In this document: positions 54,986 through 64,000 of the stretch, piece after piece
Numbering within the stretch: position 1 is the first letter of the stretch
How the letters are laid out: each line of letters starts with the position of its first letter
Assembly: GCA_035578175.1 (NCBI GenBank)
Contig: JAQMRL010000006.1
Coordinates: 29,702,893 to 29,766,892, forward strand
Length of the DNA stretch: 64,000 bases
From: Catonia carolina
Lineage: Eukaryota > Arthropoda > Insecta > Hemiptera > Achilidae
Direction of reading: 5' to 3'
Translations under genes and position numbers: made by a program
Notes under the pieces: generated by a model
The model's input: the letters and a program-made list of their open reading frames with translations, nothing else
The model's database searches: none
What the model was told of the DNA's origin: nothing

Positions 54986-55432
54986 TGATAATTTTATCAT
55001 ATTTTGATAACAAATAGGCTACATTTTATTTTCTATAGGTGAGGTGGTTCGGATGACTGATGTTCAGATAATCAACGCTCTTGTGTATAGCAAGTAAGAT
55101 GATTTTAAAAAATCATAGGAACTGAATTTGAGAAAATTGCACAAAAATTAACTACTTCCAGTTGATCAAATTTTACGAAAATATTCGTATTAGGGCACCT
55201 TGTGGTACATACCTAAATTAAGTTCCTAGTTTCAACTTCATATAATATTCCATTCTTGAGATTTTTGTTACACACACATATCAACGTTAAAAACCAGGTT
55301 TTTTTGGATTCAGGAGGCCTGAAAACGTGTATTTCCAGTGAAAACTCGACTTTGAAACATCATCATTAAAACAATTAATTCTTTCCTTTCCTTTATATTC
55401 ATATACGGCAAGAGAAAGTAAAAAATTACTGC

Positions 55433-56005
55433 TGTTTACCAAACCATTTATTTAAGTTTATTCATGAAACAATATCCTCATATCTATTTTATAGTATGTG
55501 TATTATAAAACTTGTTTCAGGAGTAATTTAATTTTTCAGTTCTTTTCTTGCCGCATTACTTTCATCAAGTTACAGTTTTATATCTTCCCCAGGTGTTTAG
55601 AACATAAAACTTGTTATAAAATTGATTGAACGTTTCTCTCCAACTTCATAAATGCAAGTTTTAAATTTGTTTTGATTTAAAAAATGTATAAATTATTTAT
55701 TTTAGTGTTTAAAGGTTGAACTTATATGGATTTATTATCATATTAGTCGTAAAATTCTAACTAAATCTATATAGAGACTAGTCAGTTCCATAAAAATACT
55801 ATGTGATTTTTCATTACTAACTCTATATTGATTCATTTTATAAATACTACATTAAATTTTTAATACATTTAATGTGTTATACTCGTTCAACCAGGTCATT
55901 TTACCGACTCTGATATATGATGTGGAATTTTCAAATTTTGATGCGGATATAATGGTATGTCTAAAAGTGATCTCTAAAGGAATTAATGGAATGTCCCACG
56001 ATGCT
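55433..56005. other. AT-rich spacer
   Basis: Nothing recognised. Confidence 0.4.
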
Positions 56006-56336
56006 AGTTTACTAGCTGCTAGTACTCGCTGGTTTACAATAGCTAGTTCTAACCTCATGGAACCAAACAACTAGCAGCTAGTTTAGTTAAAGCGCTAGTA
56101 TTAACTAGCACACCAGTGATTTTGAACATGTTTGATTTTACTAGCGCTTGTAGGGGAGAAAAGGTCATGTGATCGACTAACGCTCAGAAACTAACTCCAT
56201 GTGAACATTTGGAAACTTTGCTAGACTAGCACTACTAGTGCAGAAAAGGTCACGTTACTGACTAGCAGTAATAAACCAGCTCAGTGTAAACGTTGCTAGT
56301 TGCTAGTAAGCTGTACTTTGTATAGCATGTTTTTTT

Positions 56337-56493
56337 TTGCTTTGCACCTGCTGCTTTGGCAATTTCTGCTAATGCAACCTGTGGATAATGATTATAATGA
56401 AAATGAGTGATGAAAAAAAAGCCAGATCTGACCAGGAATCGAACCCCGGCATAGAAGCCAGTTGCGCTAACCACTACGCCAACGGGCTGGCCA
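56337..56493 (-). repeat. SINE B-like full reverse copy
   Basis: Inverse B box AGGAATCGAACCCC, inverse A region GCGCTAACCACTACGCC, head GGGCTGGCCA, body TTTCTGCTAATGCAACC, and a T run (inverse A tail) at 56328-56336. Confidence 0.85.
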
Positions 56494-56547
56494 TGGCAAT
56501 ACACAACCCAACTCACATATGTTTTCAGAGCACTGGCAATCTAGCTC

Positions 56548-56695
56548 CGCCAACTGGCTTCTACACAGGGGTCCCGGGTTCGATTCCTGGTCAGGTCTGG
56601 CATTTTTTCATCACTCATTTTCATATAACATCATCCTCACCGTCTGCATTAGCAGAAATTGCAAAAGAATCAGACATAAAACAAAAAAAAAATTA
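56548..56695 (+). repeat. SINE B-like forward copy
   Basis: AACTGGCTTCTACACAGGGG, B box GGTTCGATTCC, TGGTCAGGTCTGGCATTTTT, GCATTAGCAGAAATTGCA, and an A tail. It faces the reverse copy 55 bp away, head to head. Confidence 0.83.
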
Positions 56696-56757
56696 GCTCC
56701 GTGGGAACACTCATCGACGTGCTAGTAGGTCCTACTAGTGTACTAGCAGGTAGTAAA

Positions 56758-56939
56758 ATAGAGTCGTGGCAATAAACTTTAAGGATTTTCAGAGGAAAAT
56801 AGAAAGAAACATGCTGGGTATGGGGTGCAGAATAGGAAGATAAATAAATATATGTGCCGGAAGACAAGAATAAGAGATACAGTAGAACAAAATAGCTAAA
56901 TCTAAATAGCAATGGGCATAAATTGGATATATGTATATA
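56758..56939. other. Short spacer
   Basis: Nothing recognised; ends in an AT run at the fold-back element. Confidence 0.4.
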
Positions 56940-58683
56940 CCGGGTGTCCATTAAGTCTGGAAACGGCTGAATTATAGAAAAGTGAGCGTGACTAGGTGAC
57001 CAGAATGACTTTAATTGCTTGTTGCACCAAAAAAACTATTCTGGGTGATATGTTAAATTTTTGTCCGCCATCTTGGATCCGCCATATTGGATTTAACTTT
57101 TTTAATTTAAATAGGATGATGGTCATATGATACATGATTTCGATCTAAAATTTCAAAATAAACTCAATGGCGAAAACTGGAAATCGATATCTTTTTTCGT
57201 TTTTGAGATATTACCATTCAACTATCCAGATTGGGGCAGAACGGCCATTCCTCCCTCCTCCGTCTTTGAGCTTACATAGACAATTTAGGTAGCAAGTGAA
57301 CGACTACACATAAGATTATTGAAAATAATAAGTTTTTTAATATCTCCACTCATTCATAAATAGGAAATTATTGTCATTAAGAAATACGGAAAAACAATTT
57401 AACGGCTGATTTATTGCATTATAAAACTACAGTATTTAATTTGTTACCAGTTAATACTTATTGTTATTTTTGTAAATGTTAGTGTTTATAAGGAACTAAT
57501 TGTGAAAATGAGTTACATAACTGAAAATAAAATTACCAAATGTTTCTTGACTCAGAGTAGTTGTTCAAAGTGGCCTCCTCCTACTTATTGACACTATGAT
57601 GTACGTGCGTAAAAACTAGTTACAGCATTACGAATGAATTCCCTATGAATTCCCTTGGGAAATTTGACAAGTCAATTGTATGAAGACATGCTTCGAAATC
57701 ATATTACTCCAGCTATAAGAAATTATTTCGGACAAGATGTTAACAACTGCTGGTTTCAACATGATGGAGCCCTGCCCATTTTTCTCTTTAAGTTCGTGTT
57801 TTGTTGAACGATATTTTCCCAGAAAGATGGATTGGTAGGAGAGGAGCAATTGAATGGCCTCCGAGATCACCTGATTTGAGCCCATTAGACTATTTCTTTT
57901 GAAAATACGTAAAAAACAAAGTTTACAGAACGAAACCTAACAGCCTGCATTAACTCAAACAAAGAATTCTAAATGAATCTGCTGGAATCCCAAGGGAATT
58001 CATTCGTAATGCTGTAACTAGTTTTTACGCACGTACATCATAGTGTCAATAAGTAGGAGGAGGCCACTTTGAACAACTACTCTGAGTCAAGAAACATTTG
58101 GTAATTTTATTTTCAGTTATGTAACTCATTTTCACAATTAGTTCCTTATAAACACTAACATTTACAAAAATAACAATAAGTATTAACTGGTAACAAATTA
58201 AATACTGTAGTTTTATAATGCAATAAATCAGCCGTTAAATTGTTTTTCCGTATTTCTTAATGACAATAATTTCCTATTTATGAATGAGTGGAGATATTAA
58301 AAAACTTATTATTTTCAATAATCTTATGTGTAGTCGTTCACTTGCTACCTAAATTGTCTATGTAAGCTCAAAGACGGAGGAGGGAGGAATGGCCGTTCTG
58401 CCCCAATCTGGATAGTTGAATGGTAATATCTCAAAAACGAAAAAAGATATCGATTTCCGGTTTTCGCCATTGAGTTTATTTTGAAATTTTAGATCGAAAT
58501 CATGTATCATATGACCATCATCCTATTTAAATTAAAAAAGTTAAATCCAATATGGCGGACAAAAATTTAAAATATCACCCAGAATAGTTTTTTTGGTGCA
58601 ACAAGCAATTAAAGTCATTCTGGTCACCTAGTCATGCTCACTTTTCTATAATTCAGCCGTTTCCAGACTTAATGGACACCCGG
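56940..58683. mobile_element. Fold-back Tc1/mariner-type element, 1.74 kb
   Basis: Two near-perfect inverted arms, 56940-57660 (721 bp) and 57988-58683 (696 bp), flank a 327-bp centre. The ends read CCGGGTGTCCATTAAGTCTG and the inverse, next to TA on both sides (ATATA at left, TATATA at right). The left arm has two extra pieces: 16 bp giving a doubled CCGCCAT near 57070, and a doubled ATGAATTCCCT at 57637-57658. The centre carries the end of a DDE transposase in + orientation, and its last codons run into the right arm. The left arm is therefore an inverted copy of the 3' end, replacing the original 5' part. Confidence 0.92.
57670..58040 (+). pseudogene. DDE transposase C-terminal part in the fold-back centre
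   Basis: Reads YEDMLRNHITPAIRNYFGQ, DVNNCWFQHDGA, a frameshift, LNDIFPERWIGRRGAIEW, PPRSPDLSPLDYFF, stop, KYVKNKVYRTKP, then RILNESAGIPREFIRNAVTS and FYARTS, stop. FQHDGA holds the second catalytic aspartate and SPDLSPLD the third, as in the Tc1/mariner superfamily (usual ...LDFFLWGYLK.KVY). The last 17 or so codons lie inside the right arm. The N-terminal half and first catalytic aspartate are absent. Confidence 0.88.
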
Positions 58684-58710
58684 TATATATATATATGTGT
58701 ATGTGTGTGT

Positions 58711-58760
58711 GACTGAAGAATTTAAGAATAGAAGAGATAGAGGTGTAAAAGTTAACTATA
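58711..58760 (-). repeat. Repeat B, short fragment
   Basis: GACTGAAGAATTTAAGAATAG and AGAGATAGAGGTGTAAAAG match the reverse repeat B. Confidence 0.6.
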
Positions 58761-58974
58761 GTACTATTTCTTTTAAGCTCAGATCTACTGTAAACAACAT
58801 TTTATGAAGTAAGGTTGAATCTGTTGAGTCTACGCTACGTGCAACTGGATGGCTGGCTCCCGTTGCCCACTTTCATTTCTAAAATAGTACTGTAAAACAA
58901 TTCCAATACTGAACTAGCAATCGAATTAAATATTTATTTAAATTTAATTGAATTTGTTTCAATTTATTTATTCA

Positions 58975-59270
58975 AACCTATTGTAATGGACAATGTTTGT
59001 TTGTCCTACCATTCAGTAAAAAGGAAAAGATTCCTAATCGATCTTCTAAAAAAATTATTATAATTGACTGGTTAAAAAGTAAAGGGGTACAGGGTGGCAA
59101 TAGCATGTTGAAAGTTGAGCTTTTAAGCAAATTGAAATTAATAAAATGTATATTTAATTTTTATAAAGTAGATGAACTGGCAAAGGCAACTGTACAATTT
59201 CTACAGTGCTACGACTGCCGCCATATCACTGTAACCTGAAAGCTATTGAGTTAGTGTGGGCTCAGATAAT
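58975..59270 (+). pseudogene. DDE transposase remnant (Tc1/IS630-like C-terminus)
   Basis: Across two frame breaks the strand reads PIVMDNVCLSYHSVKRK, KIPNRSSKKIIIIDWLKSKG, MLKVELLSKLK, YKVDELAK and VLRLPPYHCNLKAIELVWAQ. MDN...YHS holds the second catalytic aspartate and LPPYHC.L.AIELVW the catalytic glutamate of a DDE domain. A second piece with the last block occurs at 59679-59785. Confidence 0.78.
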
Positions 59271-59284
59271 TAATTAAACCTAAA

Positions 59285-59670
59285 TGTATTTATTTAAGGT
59301 CGTATCAACAACAAGGTCATTAGCGACCACATTACATATAAATACACGTAGTACAACATTTTCACAGAAGACACAAAATATATAACAGAAACAAACACAA
59401 TAAGGTCATTAATAAAAACAGAAGAAAAATTAATTAGATTCAATGAAAATTTAGACAACATAAAAATACAAAAATACAATGACACAATGAAAAAAAACAT
59501 AAAATTTTACAATTATATCAAATCTGAAATTCTGTGAAAGTTCAAAAAATTTATTATGTTTTGAACCGCTACTTTGTCTACCAAATTGAGGGCTAAATTA
59601 TTGTTAATTTTAAATAGTGTTTGTATGGAATGCGTAGTTTGGTAGTCTGATGATGTGTTTGATTAATTTA
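59285..59670. repeat. SINE B tail and repeat C, copy 2
   Basis: TTATTTAAGGTCGTATCAAC and AAGGTCATTAGCGACCAC match the reverse tail of SINE B (36.18 kb). From 59515 the sequence matches repeat C. The block splits the two copies of the transposase piece on either side. Confidence 0.6.
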
Positions 59671-59678
59671 ATTTGAAT

Positions 59679-59785
59679 AAAGTAGATGAACTGGCAAAGG
59701 CAAGCAACTGTAGAATTTCTACAATGCTACGACTGCCGCCATATCACTGTAACCTGAATGCTATTGAATTATTGTGCGATACATA
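59679..59785 (+). repeat. Duplicate of the transposase catalytic-glutamate piece
   Basis: AAAGTAGATGAACTGGCAAAG, TTTCTACAATGCTACGACTG, CCGCCATATCACTGTAACC and CTATTGAATTATTGTG repeat 59163-59270 with a few differences. Confidence 0.85.
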
Positions 59786-59796
59786 CATAATATACA

Positions 59797-60402
59797 TTCG
59801 TGCGATTTTCTCAAATACAGCTCCTATGATTTTTTTTTAAAATTACCTCCATTTACTACATTTCTTTGCTCTACAAGATAATTGCCGTGTCTGCTGAAAT
59901 TCTTGGAAGAGCTGTCATGGCAAAAAATAGTTCTTTTAAGATTTGTGGCCTTTAAATGCATTTCAGGGCAAAAGTGTATAATTAAAAATTTAGAAAATTA
60001 AAAGATGTGCAACATTTATTTTTAAAAAAATTTTCTCCATTAGTTTAGCGGCAATTAGTGATTTTCTGTTTTTGCTCATCAGAATCAGTAAAAATGGAAT
60101 TTTTTTAAGATTGCAAGGCCTTAGTATGCAATTCACATTAAAACAATAATTATCAAAGTTATTTAGGAAATAAAAAATATTGATAACTTTTCTACAGAGC
60201 CTAGTTTAGCAGCAATTAATGATTTTCTATATGTTTAAGTTTTACGGTGAGAGATTTCCATTTTACATCATTCTCTCAAGATTAAAATTAGATTATGTTT
60301 TCAGATTGAATTGTTTACTCATGATTAAACATAAGATTATATTTTTCATTATTTACATTGGCAAGAGAAAATCGTGGGTGTTTCACACCAATTTTTTTCT
60401 GT
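59797..60402 (-). repeat. Family M, copy 17
   Basis: Reverse copy from GCGATTTTCTCAAATACAG through GTCTGCTGAAATTCTTGG and GAGCCTAGTTTAGC to ATTGGCAAGAGAAAATCGTG and TTTCACACCA. It keeps the family head but lacks the microsatellite end. Confidence 0.8.
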
Positions 60403-60766
60403 TGATTTAAAATAACCAAAATTCCTTAATCAAACGTGTAGTATACCACAGAAATAATAAAAAATGCCATAGAACCTGCACGTTTATAAATCCTGGAAAC
60501 ACCAAAAATAAATTATTTGGAATGCCCAGCACCAATTCCCAGAAATTTAATATTCGAAGTCTCCTACCTGAAACAGACAAAAAAACATCTCATAAATTAA
60601 CATGCTCATGGATATATTTAGTGAACTATAAAAATACATGCATAGATTATGCGTAACCTGCATATGAAATAAATAATTGTTACAAAAATATATAATGCTA
60701 CATTCAATTTACTTTAATCCAGAGTGTTAACTTGGAAACACAGATTAATGTTATTGATGCATATTC
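60403..60766. other. AT-rich spacer
   Basis: Nothing recognised. Confidence 0.4.
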
Positions 60767-60768
60767 TA

Positions 60769-61109
60769 CAGTCCAGCCTCTCTAAGTTTGCTCCTAATGT
60801 AAACAAATAATGACGTCACTGAGCATGCGCATTGTATCAAAATGTGTACACGCTGATTAAAAAGTAACAACAAAATACTTTCAAAAGTATTTAAATACAA
60901 AATACTTCTAAAAGTATTTTTCTAAATGAAATTGTTAAGCCTACATCATTTCATGACTGATGTTTTTAGTACTTTAAGTACTTATAATTTAAAAAATAGT
61001 TAACTTAATAGGAATTCGACATCCGTAAAGTCGGAGACTCTAGCGTGCACCCTGTAGTAGGTGGGTTTTGTTTGTTAACAGTAGGAGCAAACTTAGAGCG
61101 GCTCAACTA
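60769..61109. mobile_element. TA-flanked MITE, 341 bp
   Basis: Left CAGTCCAGCCTCTCTAAG TTTGCTCCTAATGT and the inverse of the right end share CTCTAAGTTTGCTCC exactly (about 30 bp of imperfect TIR). TA lies on both sides (60767-60768, 61110-61111). Its subterminal GAGCATGCGCATT is shared with the MITE at 63.0 kb. No ORF. Confidence 0.78.
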
Positions 61110-61169
61110 TACTATAAATATGATGTATTCGTTATTGTATTCGTTTGTATACAACACAACATCAGGCTG

Positions 61170-61315
61170 GCCCATGGTGTAGTGGTCATTGCAACTGGTT
61201 TCTACCCAAGGGGTCCCAGTTTCGATTCCTGGTCAGGTTTTTTCAACTCCTAGTCAGGTTTAGCATTCTTTCATCACTCATTTTCATCTTTCACACTTCA
61301 TCTGCACTATGCTAA
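61170..61315 (+). repeat. SINE B-like forward copy with internal duplication
   Basis: GGCTGGCCCATGGTGTAGTGG (A box region), B box GTTTCGATTCC, then TGGTCAGGTTTTTTCAACTC and CTAGTCAGGTTTAGCATTC, a small duplication of the post-B-box segment. It ends TTCATCTGCACTATGC. Confidence 0.8.
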
Positions 61316-61565
61316 GAACGAAAGATTTAGGCGGATTGACTTCTCACTCGTGTATCCCCTCCACAACCTCCTATGTATTTTTAGTACTCCACTTACGCTC
61401 TTTGCAGTGGTACAAGAAGTACTCTGTTTTTACATGTTAGATTAAATAAAAGTAGTTTATTCACAGTGCTTTTTCATTTACTGTATTTGATATTTATTGT
61501 ATTTATTTACTGCCATTGGATAACATATATATTAATAATATAAATATAGTATAAATAGAATAATT

Positions 61566-62338
61566 ATATAATAGAAAACGGATCGGACACATTTCAAGAC
61601 CAAACATGGAAAAATCCAGAGGGTGACCAGGTTCAAATACCTTGGCGAATGTATTGAACCAAACAACAATGAAAAATATGCAATAGAAAACCGAGCCAAC
61701 AAGTTTGAAGTAGCGTGCAGACTGACGTCTCAGATATACAATAAAAAATCCATCTCCAAAAATGCAAAAATAAGACATTATCATACAGTGATTCGACCGG
61801 AAGTTCTCTACGCATCAGAATGCCTCGCACTTAGACAGAAGGCTCCATTAGAAAAACTAATCCGTAAAGAAAGAAGGATCATCCGCAAGATTTTAGGGCC
61901 CAAATACAAAGAAGGAGAATATAGACTCCGCAGCAATGAAGAAGTCTACCAACACACAGAAAAAATCACATCCATCATGAAGAAACGAAGAATTGCTTTC
62001 TACGCACACACAGTGAGAATGAACGAGCATAGGCTCTCAAAACAAATCCTGAACTACAAAGAAAAATTGAAAAATCCCGATGGATGGCTCAAAGAGATAA
62101 AAACAGACTGCAACAAACTCCAGATAACGGAGACGGACATCATACAAAGAACACCTCTCAGACATAAACTCAAACTAGTGCTCCAGGAAGAGGACAGTAA
62201 AAGATCACGACCTAAATGGTCGGAAGAACGAAAACGTGACTTTTCCAAGAAAATGAAGGAATACTGGGCGAAGAGGAAAGCACAGAAGAAAAACTGAGAA
62301 ATCGCGGTCCTTTGTAGGCCATAACGTAAATAATAATA
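61566..62338 (+). mobile_element. Young 5'-truncated LINE K insertion
   Basis: A 20-bp exact target duplication (ATAGTATAAATAGAATAATT at 61546-61565 and 62339-62358) encloses a LINE fragment that ends in TAA repeats (TAAATAATAAT). The 5' end is truncated inside the ORF. The undamaged duplication and intact frame show it is recent. Confidence 0.93.
61575..62297 (+). CDS. LINE K C-terminal ORF, intact but 5'-truncated
   Basis: Open from the codon after TAG (61572) to TGA (62295-62297), 240 codons. No start codon is expected, because upstream coding sequence was lost on insertion. The order is RFKYLGECIEPN (end of the RT palm), YNKKSISKNAKIRHYHTVIR, LYASECLA (thumb region), KERRIIRKILGPK, KKRRIAFYAHTVRMNEHRLS (post-RT motif), GWLKEIKTDCNKLQITETD and WSEERKRDFSKKMKEYWAKR. 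The catalytic FADD lies upstream and is missing, so the product cannot be a working polymerase. It is the longest open frame in the window and serves as reference for the decayed LINE K pieces elsewhere. Confidence 0.9.
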   Translation, partial: KTDRTHFKTKHGKIQRVTRFKYLGECIEPNNNEKYAIENRANKFEVACRLTSQIYNKKSISKNAKIRHYHTVIRPEVLYASECLALRQKAPLEKLIRKERRIIRKILGPKYKEGEYRLRSNEEVYQHTEKITSIMKKRRIAFYAHTVRMNEHRLSKQILNYKEKLKNPDGWLKEIKTDCNKLQITETDIIQRTPLRHKLKLVLQEEDSKRSRPKWSEERKRDFSKKMKEYWAKRKAQKKN

Positions 62339-62358
62339 ATAGTATAAATAGAATAATT

Positions 62359-63040
62359 GTAATGTATTTACACATAAATTGTAATGTAATTTACATCTTG
62401 TTTTAATTTTTGTACGAAATATAAACTTTACAGGTAATAAAACATACGTTCAGTAGTCCTGTACAATCAAATACGATAAGCTAATTTTTTAACATGAAAA
62501 TAGACAGCTTGAATTTTTTCTTTTTTTAATTTGAATTTTTTTTTTGAACGCATACATCGCAAATATAATAAATTTATCACTTGATGTGTATTAGATATTA
62601 TAGGCAGAGTACATTTTTTGAACGTAAAGGTGAAGTAAACTTTAAAATAAGGTATAATTTTCAAGTCAATTGGAGCAGTAAGAGAGGAGAAATTGTTCGA
62701 CTGGTGGAAATGACGAGATGAGGAAGTGGAGAAGTACACAGCAAACTCCCACCCACCTAAATTTATCATACTTATTATAATTAGCATTTAAAGTGCTAAA
62801 TAGTCTTGTTTCCAAGTCACCAACAGCTAGACAGAAAATACAACTTTGTGCTAGCTTGGAAATAGTTTTCGATCATTCAAAATTGGAAGAGCTTATGGAT
62901 TGCAAAACAAAAATAATTTGTTATACTGTATAGGTATCAGATGAATGTCCCATAGCTGAGTGAGTGAGAGGGAGATATGTGGCATAACTACCCATGCACC
63001 CAAAGGTCTTTAATGTTATAATCCAAACCTGAAAACATAC
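62359..63040. other. AT-rich spacer
   Basis: Nothing recognised; short ORFs look like chance. Confidence 0.4.
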
Positions 63041-63042
63041 TA

Positions 63043-63954
63043 GAGTCTGTCTACGCTAAGAGTACTCCGACGTAGGCAACCGGCGACACAAGTGAGCATG
63101 CGCATTAATTAAAAATGCGCACAGCATGATCAAAAACAAAATTCCATACAACACTAATTCACTCTTAAGCTTAATATTATAATGAAAACACGTTAAAAAA
63201 TATTTTATAAATCGAACAATAGTTGTTTACCATTAATAACTAAAACTTTTACTATTGTTACTCTTACATTGTTATTTTTCGTTACATTATTTACTATTAT
63301 TAGATTATTATTTATGATTAGTAGGTTTTTAATTAAGACTCAGTTTTATTTTTCGTCACAAGTAATAATATAAGACTAATGCGCTTGAATTATAACAGGA
63401 GAGTAAACAATTCCAGTGATTCGTTGTTTATCATTTCAAATTGTTTACTTCATATCGTTAAAATTAATGTCTGTGACTAGTTTAATACAACTGTTTGCAC
63501 TTGCCTGTGTTGAACTCATTTTTTGTTTCATTAGTTATCTTTTGGTATTGTATCGGTTCGTTTCGTTTTTTTCATAGACTGAAGTTGAAAAGTTTTTAAG
63601 CTATGTTTTTTTAACACGTGTGATAGTGAATGTGTTGAGTTCTAGAAACATAAAAGCGGCAACCATTAAAAAGTAGAAAAACATTGTTTTGTTAAATGTA
63701 ACGGTTAAAATAATTAATTAAGGAGTCTCTTTATAAAAATACAATAATTACAAGTAATCTGAACGGTATAATTGAAAACGCTTAAAGGATTATGTTTATT
63801 TTAGCTGGATGTAGATTATAGATTTTTATGATTATGATGAAACTAATACAAGATAATTGTCAGGCGGAAAGGTAGATACGCGCCAGAGTAAAACTTTCGT
63901 TTACAACCTATAGGTGCTTGCCTCACGCGGAGTACTCTTACAGTAGACAGACTA
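63043..63954. mobile_element. TA-flanked MITE, 912 bp
   Basis: Left GAGTCTGTCTACGCTAAGAG TACTCCG and the inverse of the right end TAGTCTGTCTACTGTAAGAG TACTCCG match over about 27 bp with few differences. TA lies at 63041-63042 and 63955-63956. It shares GAGCATGCGCATT plus spaced AAAATG.G.ACA motifs with the 341-bp MITE at 60.8 kb. The interior is AT-rich without an ORF. Confidence 0.8.
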
Positions 63955-64000
63955 TACAGTCATTATATTGCTTGTTAGTTTACTGCATGCTTAAACGCTT

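Larger units (their letters stand above)
53802..55085. mobile_element. Tigger-like element, non-autonomous, nested
   Basis: Left end CAGTGGAGTGTCACTTATCC and the inverse of the right end CACAAGAGCGTTGATTATCT match at about two-thirds of positions with no gaps, including the typical TTATC..AAC block. TA flanks both sides (53800-53801, 55086-55087). A second GATAATC motif and its partner TTTGGATAA lie inside the left end. The interior (53907-54150) matches DNA around the Tigger transposase relic at 10.75-11.23 kb, so it is a deleted copy of that family. SINE A, LINE J and SINE B fragments sit within it. Confidence 0.78.
53213..55432 (+). repeat. Family M, full copy 16 split by a Tigger insertion
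   Basis: The left part (53213-53801) runs from TGGTGTGAAACACTCACATG to CTTGTAGAGCAAAAAAATA. The right part (55086-55432) resumes at TAGCAAGTAAGATGATTTT and runs to TTCATATACGGCAAGAGAAAGT. A short triplicated motif (CTTTAATATCACTTTTGT-like) lies at 53598-53700. Confidence 0.83.
56008..56757. mobile_element. CTAG-rich element with inverted ends, possibly hAT-type
   Basis: Left end TTTACTAGCTGCTAGTACTC (56009) matches the inverse of the right end, TTTACTACCTGCTAGTACAC. Between them CTAGT/ACTAG motifs recur about twenty times, densest near both ends, as in hAT elements with many subterminal transposase-binding sites. No transposase is present. The exact ends and target duplication could not be fixed, so the class is a guess. 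Two SINE copies interrupt it. Confidence 0.55.

Noticed and set aside
57643..57885. 80-codon minus-strand open frame in the fold-back centre
   Set aside because: It is antisense to the clearly recognisable DDE transposase piece on the + strand.

Overview
This is AT-rich animal DNA, most likely from an insect and possibly a hemipteran. The reasons are a spliced exon, dense degenerate transposons, tRNA-derived SINEs, several non-LTR retrotransposon (LINE) lineages, mariner, pogo/Tigger, hAT-like and LTR elements, and no bacterial-style gene packing. The hemipteran guess rests on the general look of the repeats and is not verified. No CRISPR array, rRNA or free-standing tRNA gene was found.

Host genes are scarce. 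The only gene recognised with confidence is the last coding exon of a cytosolic sulfotransferase (31-327, + strand); the rest of that gene lies off the left edge. A second candidate at 28.5-29.0 kb is a small proline-rich ORF with an N-terminal hydrophobic stretch, a TATA box and a downstream AATAAA; its function is unknown.

The rest is layered repeats. Family M is a MITE-like element (up to about 900 bp) ending in GGCAAGAGAAAGT and its inverse; it occurs about 17 times and carries a CA microsatellite at one fixed internal position. Repeat B (about 400 bp) occurs nine times. Three SINE families are present: A (tail like GGGTCTGGAAATTTTAAC), B (tRNA-like head, tail like GCAGTAATTGCAGAAC) and C (body TCCTAGTAAAG). 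LINE remnants fall into several groups: K (2.4, 5.1, 42.5, 50.5 and 61.6 kb), N (18.2, 36.9 kb), Jockey-clade (3.9, 5.5 kb), J (49.2, 54.3 kb) and single fragments at 34.2, 47.0, 48.4 and 51.9 kb.

By region: 0-2 kb, sulfotransferase exon and a TTAA-flanked MITE; 2-12 kb, LINE pieces and family M; 14-22 kb, a pogo-like MITE, SINEs, repeat B and family M; 22.65-25.58 kb, a young 2.9-kb LTR retrotransposon without pol; 25.6-27.85 kb, a diverged array of about 445-bp units; 28.5-29 kb, the candidate small gene; 31.9-32.75 kb, four copies of a 220-bp unit; 33.1-34.0 kb, an internally deleted mariner with unusually long TIRs; 36-50 kb, SINEs, LINEs and family M, including a LINE with an inverted 5' part; 52 kb, a hAT/ZMYM1-like remnant; 53.2-55.4 kb, a Tigger element nested in family M; 56.0-56.8 kb, a CTAG-rich element holding two inverted SINEs; 56.94-58.68 kb, a large fold-back Tc1/mariner-type element; 58.9-64 kb, DDE transposase debris, two TA-flanked MITEs and a young LINE K insertion with a 20-bp target duplication.

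No operon or multi-gene system was seen. The main interest is in how the mobile elements were built and nested.
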